Assembly (NCBI GenBank): GCA_963576785.1
Contig: OY756147.1
Span: 558,001-622,000 of the forward strand
DNA length: 64,000 bases
Reading direction: 5' to 3'
Source: Chlorophyllum brunneum
Taxonomy: Eukaryota > Basidiomycota > Agaricomycetes > Agaricales > Agaricaceae
Made by a program: the position numbers and the translations under genes. Below the pieces are notes generated by a model. That model searched no databases and was not told the DNA's origin. It was given only the letters and a program-made list of their open reading frames with translations. Shown piece after piece: positions 43,639 through 55,251 of this stretch. Numbering within the stretch: position 1 is the first letter of the stretch; every line of letters starts with the position of its first letter.

Positions 43639-46600
43639 GCCTTGAATTATGGACAAGAGGAGGCAAGCAGCGAAGGCAGATGGCAGTTGAGCACGAAACC
43701 TCCCAGGCGGCGTTGAAAAGAGGGTATGGAATTAAAGGCGTGATGTAATTTTGGACGAGCCTGTTGTCCGTCCTAAAGTGTGCACTGTACCGTGCGCTAT
43801 GTGGTCGTGTGTACCTCCATGTCCCCCGTTGGGTCCGGTTTCCCTCCCGATCGCCTCCCGACCGTTTCAATTAAAATAAAAAGGGAGTTTATAATTTGTG
43901 CAAGAAGAATCAGCTTATTCCCGAATACTTATACAAGGCGTTTCGACGACTTGGTCATTTCCGCCAGATTTAGAGACACTGGTTTCACAGGTCTTAGTAG
44001 AAATTTCAGAATTTGTCACGAGCTGGAGGACAATTTACCGAATACCGCTTACGGCGATCGACTTGACTCGGCGCCAAATCAGGTAGACTCCGCGGCACAG
44101 AATTGGTCCCACCGCAGCATTAGGACTGGTCGACTCAGTTCCTTGAGTGTGTGAGTGCATAGAACACTGCGTGTAACAATATTCGATTGAAACAAGGTAG
44201 TCAAAGTCCAGCGAAACGCGTCTGGAAACAGCATTGCTAACTCAGACAAACTTAAATACAAACTAGGCCGGGTGGTTTACTATTATTCTCACCTATTACA
44301 TCTTAATACTCATCCTCTTACTCCTAGCAGACGAGAGAGAATCACTAGCCTACGCGAAGGCCAGATTGAACGCCGTCCAATCAGCCTCTCAATTTCCCTA
44401 TTTCCTTTCCCCATCATACCGCACGAAGAAAAGAACGCTTACTAAGGTAGACGGTCACAAGAAACGAATCTGAAGGCCAGATCCCAATCTGTTCCCCCCT
44501 CTGTCTCTCGCGAAAGGCTAGGTCATTCAAGCTTGGATGATTCCCCCCGTAGGTAAAGCATTACCTCGAGACTGACCTCGCCGCTTTGTTGCAAGCTTGC
44601 AAAGGCACCGAAGTCACCGGCAACTAGACCTTTTCCCTAATCCTTCTCACACAGAGTCAGATACACTATCGGTGATCTGAATGCCTGGTCTGTGTAACGG
44701 ACGGTATCTCGGACTGATCGCTCGTTTTTTTCTATACCAGAGTCATTCACCATAGTGGTTCCAAGTGTGTGTAGGGCCCAAAACATATGTGCCATTCGTT
44801 TAGTCAAAAGCGAGAGAGACGGTGTGGTGAAGGATGATTAGAATAGATGTAAGAGTACGGGATTATGCACATGCCAGTCGAGATTGCGGAAATTTTTTGT
44901 TCTGCGCTATTCGCGGGAGACGCATGGCAGTTCTCTGGAAGCAACGTGCAAGTGCAACTGCTACCTCTTGTGTCTCGGCGATTATCACCTAGCAGTCGTT
45001 CATAGAATCACTTTAGGAATTATGAGTATCCCAAATTTTACCATATAACCCAAATGATAAGTGAAGAAATGTTAGTCTGAATTATGGGTCTTTATCGACT
45101 AAGTGAAAAAGGGGATGATTTCCGAATTCTAAGGCCGCGGAAAAGAAGCTGAGATCCAGCTCCATCTCCATAATTCCAATAGGAGCATCTCCTAACACCT
45201 TGCCTGACAGAATGGTGATCAACAACAGAACATATTGGTAAAGGCGTGCTCTACGGGGCTCATCACACAATGACTTCCCCGGCTCTTCTTTAGAGTCCAA
45301 CTGCTGACTCTACTGCGCTGGATCACTGTCTATGATTTACTTGGTTGTCAATCTGTGATGTCAGGGTAGAATATAACAATCCAATCTCAAGCACCATTCT
45401 CACAGTACCTGAAAGCGCTGCTAGGTTACAATTGATCGGGTGTGTAGTAGACCAACGGCGGGGGGGTCAGAATACTAAGTAAGAGAGAAGCTATCGAGAC
45501 CTTCGCTCGATTCGAGAATAGATTACACTTCACCCAGTGTTTCCTCAAGCGATTGTAGACCGTGGTGTTCGGCCGTTGTTCATTTTTGGGTTTGCAGTGC
45601 ACCTTTTGTACAATAGCTACAAGCCTACCATGGAGTTTTCTAGATTAAAGAACAAGGTTTGGTTAGGATATGCATTCCTTGGCTAACTTGTATGCCAGCG
45701 GAACCATTACTTGTAAGCCGCCTAACTGATCGCTGTGGATATTTCAGATAAGTTAATAAGATGGAGAGAAATTATACGCTTTTTTGGTAGGGCTAACCTG
45801 TGAGGGTGACATGAGGATGACTTAGAGTTTGGGGCGGCCTGGGTACGGGAGTACTTGGTGCGAAGCAAAGTGTCTCTGTTGTCAGTTGACTCCCAAGGAA
45901 CGATTCGCGGGTAAGAGAGGTTTTGCCTTTGGACGCTGAGGTCGGGTAACTGCCTACGGTACTGTAATCCGGATTAAATTGCATTACCATCTGAATATAA
46001 TCCTCTAGCTAAACGAATGTATCATACTCGCTGCCAACAGTTTGCTAACTGGCTGCCAATCCAATAAGTATCGCTTGTGTTCGCTAGGTACATATGATAC
46101 TCGAAATTGCACGACACGCGACCGATTCCCAGCTAGCGACGGTACGGCTTTCGGACTATCATGATTATGAATCTATGGGTGGTGTGAACGTATCGACCTC
46201 GGATTCTGCACAAACTATAAGCTAAACTATAAGCTCTGCCTTTGAGCCCTCCGACGTTCCGCTAGAAAACCGAATCCCAGCACAATTATTGCCCAAAGGC
46301 TAGCGAAGTCGTGCGACTACTGAACATTGGACCTGGGAAGGACCCCTCGATTTTTGACTACTTAGAAGTGGTAGGCGTCATATTGCCATGATGAAACAGG
46401 GTTTCAATTACCACTGTATTGGAGTCATGTGTCCTGGGGTGTTGAAGTAAGAGGTCTACCGGGCATGTAGGCTGTTCGCCTCAGGCTCCGAATGTCATTT
46501 GGGAACTAAGGTGGTCTTCTTCAGTTAGTGAATTTGATAATGAACGCCCCCCTGCACGTCATGAGCAGTCAATCGTCGATTCCAGCGGCGAGCACATTCC

Positions 46601-47194
46601 GCTTTTATGAACCAACAGCCACTCGGAAGAAAATGTAGGACAGAATCGACGAGAGTCGGTGATTGATCGATTTTAGTCGTGATCTTCCCATCTGTCCGAC
46701 TGTCTAACCATGAGTATGGCCCAATATCATGGTCAACATATGAGCGTCTGGTGCATCAAGGCTTGTAGCAAGAATAAAAGGGTTGGATTCTTGCCTCTAT
46801 TTTGTCGGGGAAAGGTGGATGCCTGGGAACGAGTCTTGACGGGTCTGTCGCCCTGCAGGTGTAGGACAGAGGAGTGTGCGTTTGATAAGGTTCTCCTGCA
46901 TGTGTTCATTCCGGAACAAGCTTGCCGGGACTACAGTGCACGATACAGTACTCGACCAAGCCTGCCTTTAGACACCGAGGCCTCGTCCACGCCTTCCAAG
47001 AATTCAGGTTCAGAACATAGCGCAGCCTGAGCTCATGGATTACCTCAAAGATGACATGCATAGATGGCCCTGGCGGCTCGGACGGTGGCACCGGTATCCG
47101 GGGAGGGCCGAAACTCCGCTGAGCGGGGCGGAAAGATTTGAATAAGCGCGTCTGATCTGGTTCCTCTCTCTCCTCCAGCTTGCTTTCTGCCAGT
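43639..47194. other. 3.6-kb stretch without a confident gene
   Basis: No supportable ORF is present. A 12-bp unit (AAACTATAAGCT) is repeated twice in tandem at 46212-46235. The right end should hold the NAP1 promoter and the left end that of the transcription factor. Confidence 0.4.
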
Positions 47195-48435
47195 ATGTCG
47201 TCCAACGTCCCCATCTCAAGCCAAGGCATCACAGCACCCACGCCACAAAATACACCGCTCAGCCAGGCACCCATCGCACTGGGCCTTTCAAGACCGACAG
47301 TTCCAGACATTTCAGAAGACAACGAGCAGGAAGATGGTGAGGACATTGAACCAGATCTTTCCGGGACCCATGCACATCTCCTTCGCTTGGTTCAAGGGAA
47401 GCTTGCGGGACTAATCGGAAAGAGCTCAAGCTACATCGAGAATCTGCCTCCCGAGGTGAAGCTGAGCCTCGAGGCGCTCAAGGGCATCCAAAGCAAGCAG
47501 GACGAGCTCCAAGCCGAGCTCAAACGTGAAATCACTGAGCTGGAGAAGAAGGTCTGTCCTAAACGTCTTCGCAATTCTGCTATCATATTCATCTGTCAAC
47601 CCCAGTATCTCGGGCTGACCAAGCCTCTTTATGAACGCCGAAATGCGATCATCAACGGCAAGGAAGCTCCCACAACTGAAGAGATTGAAGAGGGTACACA
47701 GTATTCGGTGAAGGACGATGAAGATTATACCCCACCTTCGAAGGACACACCTCCATCCGCCACCGCGATTCCCGAATTTTGGCTTACAGCTTTGCGGAAT
47801 CATATCCGCCTTGCTGAGTTGATAACCGATCGTGATGAAAGCGCCCTAAAATATCTTATCGACATCCGATACGAGTATCTCGATTCTTCTCCTGACAGTG
47901 AACACGGTGGAAAGCCTGGATTCAGAATCATTTTTTCATTCTCCCCCAACGAGTACTTCGACAACGAAACGCTCGCAAAAACGTATATCTACCAGCAAGA
48001 GGTGGGTTACAGTGGTGACTTTATCTACGATCGCGCCATCGGTACGGAGATTAAGTGGAAGGAGGACAAGGATCTGACGAAGGAATTCGAAATTAAGAAG
48101 CAACGCAACAAAAGTGAGCTTTTCATCTGAATTGAGCGAAACGTTACTGTGTATCTGATTGATCACACCAGATACCCAGCGCACTCGCCTTGTTCGTAAG
48201 GCGCGTCCTACGGAGTCATTCTTCAACTTCTTCACGCCTCCCACTCCACTGTCTGAAGAGATTCTTGAAAATCTCGAGGAAGAAGAAGCCGATGAGGCCG
48301 AGGAGAAGCTCGAGCTCGATTACCAGCTTGGAGAGGACTTTAAAGACAAGATCATTCCTCGCGCTGTCGATTACTTCACGGGTAAGGCTCTGGAGTATGA
48401 CATGATGGAGGAAGACGATGACTTCGAGGACATTG

Positions 48436-48467
<32 letters not shown>

Positions 48468-48618
48468 GTGGGTCGGATTGCGTACAGGTCTTAGTGGAGC
48501 GGGGACTAACACTGCTGAATGCTAGAACTCGGATGATGAGGAAGAGCCTGTTCGTCGTCGGGGACCTCCCAAAGGCCGTGCTGCCGCGGTAAATCCAGAG
48601 GAATGCAAACAGCAGTGA
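47195..48618 (+). CDS. NAP1: Nucleosome assembly protein 1 (histone chaperone)
   Basis: Four exons (47195-47551, 47606-48113, 48172-48467, 48526-48618) encode 417 aa. The long N-terminal helix ([16 protein letters not shown], then LEKK), [29 protein letters not shown]-like [19 protein letters not shown] and [11 protein letters not shown] are NAP-family landmarks. An acidic tail, encoded largely by repeated GAT codons near 48434-48467, follows. The protein ends PEECKQQ, the same CKQQ prenylation-type ending as animal NAP1L1. NAP1 carries H2A-H2B and H3-H4 and shuttles between cytoplasm and nucleus. Intron 1 is 54 nt and stop-free, so unspliced RNA would still be in frame. The tail intron starts directly after the GAT run. 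Confidence 0.96.
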
Positions 48619-51600
48619 AACTTTTTGCATTTCCTGTTTGCGGAGTGTGATTGCTCTTTTGATATATCATGTCGGTTTCTGTTCTCCCCTCTGTCCCTCC
48701 AGCCTCTAACGCACTTATCATTGTTTAATATGCGTACCTAGTTTGGTACTACGATCCTTCCTCCTTACTCACTCTCCCACCTTATCCTTCCGCGCCTTAT
48801 CAACCCATTCAGAGCCCCGAATCGAGAACCAAAAAAATCTGGTGTACGTTGAACTACAATTACGTCAACACTATTCTGCCTTCATACAGAACTTCAATAT
48901 TTGTCATTATGGTCTTCTTTCTCTGCAGACTTGTCAATGTACAACAATTATAAGGTATTTACCATAAGCCATAAGTAGATGCCTTTACATAAATATCATC
49001 TCGGTATCTTGGTTGCCACTGAGCCGAAATCATATTATCAATCACTCAATGATTGATAATCGAACGCATGACTGGCGAGGTGGGTATTCTAGTTTCTGCC
49101 AATATAGTAAAGGAGCTTCCTCATTGGGAGGTACCACATTAATCACGAGTGATTCTAGCACGGGTGTGTGCCCGTCCGGTGATACCTGCTGCATCTACCG
49201 GTAGGGGTGAACAGGCTTTCCACACAGCACAACGCGAAGTAGTACTGGCGCGACCACGCATCGTTTTCTCGCTTCACTAGGGTCCTTTCCCTTCTGTGAT
49301 TGAAATCATGACTAGCACCATGTGTTATACATATGCCTCTCCTCCGCACTGCGCCACATTCGCTCACTACACGTTGAACACGCAAGGCTCAACCCAAAAT
49401 ATGGTCAAATGTCGGAAGTCCATGACTTGGGACCCAAATCAACAATGTCAACGAGCATAATTAATCAAACCGAATATTAGTCGCCTACTTCCTGCCAGTT
49501 GATTCTTACCACCGAATAACGATACGTTCCTGTACATGTTCCGGTCATGTATTTTTGCTATCATTTGCTACGCAACGCGTAAAGGAACCAGGCCCTTGGA
49601 CCAAGATACTGGTTGTGAAGTAGTCTCAAACGTCTTGGATCTCATGACCCAACCACCTGGATCCTCCCATCCCCTCTCATCGTCTTTTTAGGTGCCTAAA
49701 TGGAAGAAAGAAGACTCCTAGCATAGAGACCGAGACGCGTTCGGGTAACCAGCGTCCCAGAAGTTGGGACCCGACGCATGTTTGTTGACAGTCGGTTGAC
49801 GGCGCCCTGAGGCCAAAGCTAAACCGTCTTTCAAAGAACTTACCAGATCGAGACAAGTATTTAGCGATTTCATAACAAACACCATGACAGGTTGAGCTAG
49901 GATTCACGGAAAATGCCAGGTTCCTTTCCCCCGTTGAAAACTCGTGACTTCATGTTGCCGAAAACGTGTTTGACGCCACGGCACCTATGCCAACCCCAAT
50001 GTCGACTGGCTGAGCACCAGATGCGTCAGGAATTTGAGCTGATCGATGAGTTTGTCAATATCCGATGTCCACAGCTCCCGGAAAAGAGTGAATGATGCGT
50101 GGCGCTTAATGTCGGTTTTCCCTGTGTGGAACTGGGGGTTACGGATGCCCTTGTCGTGCTGTGATACTTTCCCGAGTGGAAGGTGTGCAATGGTGCCAGC
50201 TTCTATCTTTCCCAAAAATGGGTCTATCTCCCACGTCGAAAAACTTGGCTACAGAACTCGTTTCCCAGACATTGGTCCAGGAAAAAAAATCTAACCAGTG
50301 TGTCAAACGATCTGGGCTACGGGCGTATCGTAATCTATGGGCAGCTTATTTCCTTAAGTCAGTACACGGGACCGTTGGTGCCTGATAGCCTCTCCTCTGG
50401 CATCCGAAGGGTCGTCGGAGCTAGTGAACTCTATTCTGTGCCGTTGAGTTTTTACGCAAAGAAAACCCAAGGGTATACTGCGCCCCAGCGACAGAGTAAT
50501 CGACGATAGCCTGGTTTGGTGACGGAACCCTTGTATCTGAAATCCAGCTGCGAGGTTGAGTAGAGAAAAACGCCCGATGATAGACTGGTCCCTTCGGTTG
50601 GTCTCGATTACCGCGATCGGCACCTCGGGTTGGGAAGTGAGGCAAACGGCATGGCGCTTAATAGGAGTAACGAACGCAATTTTCTTGAGAAGTGTGTTAT
50701 GTCATGCCCTGAAATGCAGATAATCCAGGGGATAATGTGTTTTTTTTTTGTTCTGGTGTAAGAAAGGTACGGGAAGAAGCGCAAGGGTTGCGATGGAGCA
50801 GGAAAAGAATCGCAGAGAGGATTCATTCCGTGGAAACTTGTCCAAACAACAACCATTCCGAGCCCATACTTTGCACGAACGTGCAAGTCTGCACCCTTGG
50901 CGATGTGATTAAAGGGGGGGTTGAGAAAGTCGGATTCCTCCTTGGAACCAATGATGGGATGAGTAAAGCCCCCAGTTCACGTACAGAGGCCCTTCTCAAA
51001 AGTAATATGGTGGGCACGAACAAGGGCGTGATGGTAGCGATGTCAGAACGTTGAAATGACGAGATTTTTCAAGAAGTTCAGTCTCGAATGTTTCCCCCCA
51101 CACCGCACTGGACCGCCATGGAACCTGGAGAATTCAGCTTGTGCGGCAGTGGAGTGGACAGCCTGGAGGCCTGAGAGACGCTTCTTAAACCCGGGGAAAG
51201 GCGGTTGTAAGCTCCAACCTGTGATAGGAACAGGGTGTCTCCGCTAAGGCTGCGGCTAGGACTTGTGCTCAAGAGTGCCGATCATTTCATTAACGCCGTT
51301 CGAATGGGGTTTGAAGCAGAGGACGGTACTGAGAGGCCGTCCCTCCTACGACACATCCGAGTGCCGGCTGGTTTGGTTAACATTATCACTATATCAATAC
51401 CAATGCATTTCCTGGACTTGTCGGTGGTGGAATCGCGGTCGATTGAGGTACATGCCTTCATGAGAAACTTCGGTTGACATGACGTAGCGGGTTGGGAATA
51501 TACCGATATGGACTTATGGGCAACCCTTAATATTCGGGGAAGTAGGATTATGATTCTGCATGGGATCGAAGTACCTAAACCGTGAGATGAGCTGGGTTGA

Positions 51601-52583
51601 ATGGAGCAAAGAAACTCAGTGAGCTGAAGCATTGACCTGGCGATCTCGGTCCACCTGACGGGACCGAGGTCTTTGAAGTCTGCACGGAATAACGAAACCT
51701 AGCGATCGGCGGTGAGAAGAACAAGCTTGTTGAGACCTTCTTTGGAGAGCTGAGATAGCTGGAGTAGGGACTGAGGTGACTCGGACAGATCGGTCTTGCT
51801 TCAAGAGTTTGACTTGGCGTCAGCGTTGCCAAGCACTAGTGCCATGGTCAGTGAAATTCTGTGATGCATAACACTGGGCTCTCACAGTCCTCGTCACGGG
51901 GCAATTGGAGAGCTCCAAAAAAAATCTGGGTGGGAGAAAAACCCATGATTGACCACGTAATAGGAATAGCGGAAACTTAAGTTGGTCTGATTTCAGGAGC
52001 ACAAAATTCCAAGCAAGGGTGACTAGGTCTGTCCGTCCGCGACGGACTATCGATATCGAAGAGTCTCTCTCCCTGATTTATGAAAGCGTTGCCTTAGAAT
52101 CACGTAGTGCTAGACAGGTCTCGAAACAGGCTGGAGGACGGCATTCATATGATGTACTCCATACAGTCAAGGACGCCACTGGCCGTTGAAGATCGGGAAC
52201 CAGTCGGGTTCGTAGCTTAGGTAAACCACGGCTACAGGCCGCTTGGTGCGTTAAAGCAAGAGACAAAAACCTACGGACAAGTACGGCAAATGTGCTACTA
52301 CCCATCATGCGATGTATCCATAAATCCCGTACGGCAGATTTGAAAATTATCCAAGTCTTTCCCCAAACCATTGTACGTGAGCAAGATGTCAGAACGAGGA
52401 GTTTGAATCTCAAGATTATGAAAAGAAGAGTAAACCAAAACCAATTACATAAAAGAGATATATGATACAGAATTGAATACTAGTACGTTACATGGGGGGG
52501 AAATGATACAGGAGGTAATAATGAAACCAGTGTCAATAGCAATGCAAATGCGTCGAGGAAAGCGAGAAATATCCTTGATGGAT
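48619..52583. other. 4-kb stretch without a confident gene
   Basis: No ORF here shows a domain or a credible exon chain. A perfect 11-bp inverted repeat with a 5-nt loop (ATTATCAATCA at 49034-49044, its complement at 49050-49060) is the only structure I noticed. Confidence 0.4.
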
Positions 52584-52621
52584 TTACAAAGCAAACATCC
52601 AGAGCATCACTCCAAGAACGG

Positions 52622-54332
52622 TTACAGCGAACCAGTAATCTTCGAAGAATCGTTGGGAAGGCGACGATTGCGAAGCAACTGGGTGGGGGTGCTAGTAGCC
52701 GAAGTCGTAGTCTCCGATGTCGAGGAAGGTTCCGTGGACGTTGAACTTTGAGTCACGCCGCTACTAGTGAGGGTGGCAAATCCACCACCGATGGGAAGGC
52801 TGTCTGTCGAGCTCAGAGCAGAGGCGACAGACGAGGCGGACAGAACGCTAATGCCGGTGTCAGTCGATGTTCAGAAGTGCAGAATCCGGGGAAACTTACG
52901 CGGAGCTAGCCTGAGCCGGGTTGGTGTCGGTCTCAACAAGAACGTGGTCGATGATGTGGAAGACACCGTTCTGGAGGAGAACATCGGGGCGAGTGATCGC
53001 GGCGGTGCTTCCGTTTTGGTTTTGAAGGAAAAGACCAGAGGAATTGGATGAGACCGAAAGAGGTTCGCCGGCAGCCGTGGTGAAATTGGCACTAGAGCCT
53101 GATGCAGTGGCGTTCCGAAGATCAGGAGAGTAGATAGTAGTGCCGTTGATAATCTATCAGGAAGTTTTAAGTCCGTAATTCGCTTTGATGAAACCCCTAA
53201 GAGACGTACATGGTTGCCGAGGAGGGCCACCAGGGCAGTCTGGTTATTCTGGAACTGGCTGACAACTTGCTGAGCCTCAATTGCGTCGTTGCTGGGAACG
53301 AAAAGCGTGAACCCGCGTTCGTTTTGCAGCAAGTCGAGGACGGTTGTATTGGTACCGTCGGGTCCAACCTCGGTAGTTTGCTGAGTGATATTGAGGAACG
53401 AGGTGGAATTGGTTGCGTTGAGGGCGCTAGTCAGGTTGCTGGGTGGGATAATAACGCCGTCAATCGTATTGATGAACAAGTTCTGGAAGGTCGATGAATT
53501 CGTGACAGAGATGTTCCTAGGTGGTGACACATTAGCCCTGTTGAACCGGCGGAATCCAGAAACAAACGGGCAGGAAGTGGGAGAAGCCAATCATAAGGGA
53601 GGTGCAAGAAGACAAATACTAATGTGGTACTTACTCTTGATTGAGGAGGGTGACATTCCCCGCGGGGTCGAGCTTGGTCCAGGCGAGAACTTGTGACTTG
53701 TTGCCCTCAAGCTGGACTAGATCCGAGGAATTGAGAAGAGACCGTGCGATAGTGATGTTGGGATAGATGTCACTGAGGAGACCACCCGACCCGTCCGAGG
53801 CCCCAGAACCGTCATCTTGACGCTTATACCAGGCGAGAACTCGTGCTGCGGAAGACGAGCTAGAAGTAGAGAATGACTCGCTCGCACTAAAGGAGGTAGT
53901 ACCGCCGCCACCGCCTCCGCCCGTGGACGAATTGGTGGTGTTGAGGAAATCACCGTGGACGAAGTGGTACGAGAGGTACTCCGACACAAGATCGTCGTTG
54001 CTCGAGACGGTGCTGGACAGGTTTTGGACTGCAAATCAATTCAATTTATATCAGCCTGGGTCCATGCCGGAGAAGATGTTGAACATACAGGCCGCGTTGG
54101 TAGGCACGAAGACGGTAAAATTTCCAATCTGTGCCTGCGACAACCATTGCTGACCGTTGCTGGTGTTGTTGGCCCTGGTGAGCGCGTTCGCAGCCTCGGT
54201 GTTACCGAGGGTGTTCAAATGGTCGACGAGATCCTGTACGAAGGAACCGGGGCCAGAGCTCCCCGGGCCACCCTGAGCGAAAACTACAGGGAGAACGGCA
54301 GAAAGTACGGAGAAAGTGACCGAAGAGAACAT
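52622..54332 (-). CDS. Secreted two-domain fasciclin (FAS1) protein
   Basis: Five exons (54089-54332, 53635-54028, 53210-53537, 52900-53153, 52622-52847) give 481 aa. A signal peptide ends at VVFAQ. FAS1 repeat 1 has NFTVFVPTNAA and the YHFVHGDF block, interrupted by a Ser/Gly-rich insert that includes seven consecutive Gly. Repeat 2 has GFTLFVPSNDA, LLGNH and NGVFHIIDHVLVE, the H1 and H2 motifs of the family. There are many N-x-S/T sites and a Ser/Thr-rich end. FAS1 proteins act in adhesion at the cell wall. The C-terminus is uncertain: the unspliced frame stops at 52622-52624 without a hydrophobic tail, while a splice from about 52774 (GTAGCG) to CCCAG near 52695 would end at 52584 with YWFAVTVLGVMLWMFAL, a GPI-type tail. 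Confidence 0.9.
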
Positions 54333-54970
54333 CTTGAAGGAGTGAACAATGCTACCGTTTCAGAACGACTGGGACCTGTTTATATAGAAAAATCCCCGTA
54401 CAAATTCGGCCTGGACAGCTCCAAGTTTAAGGAATCTTCTCCTGTTTTTGCGAGCATGATTACAATCCCATTCGTTGATTGTGAATCAAGGTAGGCGCGG
54501 TGAAACAGAAATTAGGGTTAGTTAGCGGAACTGCACAAGCCTCGATCAGAATGAGTGACGTCGTTGCTGAGAATAGGAGGATTTTCTCCTAACAAAGTGG
54601 ATTCAACAGCAAAGTCATCCCATTCCCGTGCGGAAATAGGATATTTTCGGCTGCCTGGGTGGGACTTGCGAGACAAATCGAGGATCGGAATGCCTTGAAC
54701 GATGCGTGACTACATCATGCATGAAATATCCGACGGGCGCACCACTGCTTTGTGGGTGCCGTTTCCTCCGAAGAGAGAAGCCATGACACGAAGATCGGCT
54801 ACATAAGAGCTCAGCACAAGGAAAGCACGCAAAGCTAAGAATCAGGGATACTTGTGGCTTTGAGCGCTGAGAACTTGGCGCTGCCGAAATCGGGTAGTCC
54901 GTGCTGACATAATCCGTCACCTCGGACGAAAAAACTTGCTTTCTCAACGTTGAACGCTCACATACCAGCA
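54333..54970. other. Divergent intergenic region
   Basis: It lies between the start of the minus-strand fasciclin gene and the start of the plus-strand small membrane protein, so both promoters should be here. I saw no ORF and no clear motif. Confidence 0.5.
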
Positions 54971-55251
54971 ATGGCTCGTCGGTCCACCCCTTCAGCACAA
55001 CCTTCGTACCTCCCCCATCCTCTTAATGCTCAGAAGCGAGCGTTAAACGATCCAAACGAGTCTGCTTTCTCCAGGTTGGTCACACAACATGTTCTTGCTA
55101 CGCAAACTCACACCTTTACAGGTTCCTTCGCAATGAGGTTTGGGCACCCGACAAGCTTCCCGGAAACATCAACATCCTCACAGGCGTCACCCTTTTCTTT
55201 GGCGGAATTGCCGCTGTCCGAACCTGGGGCGAGCTGATGATTCCTGCTTGA
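54971..55251 (+). CDS. 77-aa membrane protein, Tom6-like (mitochondrial outer membrane translocase subunit?)
   Basis: Two exons (54971-55074 and 55122-55251, intron 47 nt with GT..AG) encode 77 aa. The N-terminal half is polar and basic (MARRSTPSAQPSYLPHP), followed by NESAFSRFLRNEVW, a single hydrophobic helix LTGVTLFFGGIAAV, and the short end RTWGELMIPA. A small tail-anchored protein whose helix is followed by W-G-E-(L/I)-x-x-P resembles the Tom6 subunit of the TOM complex. The match is by pattern only; another small mitochondrial membrane subunit is possible. The splice restores SRFLRNEVW, and an upstream non-ATG extension was ignored. Confidence 0.75.
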
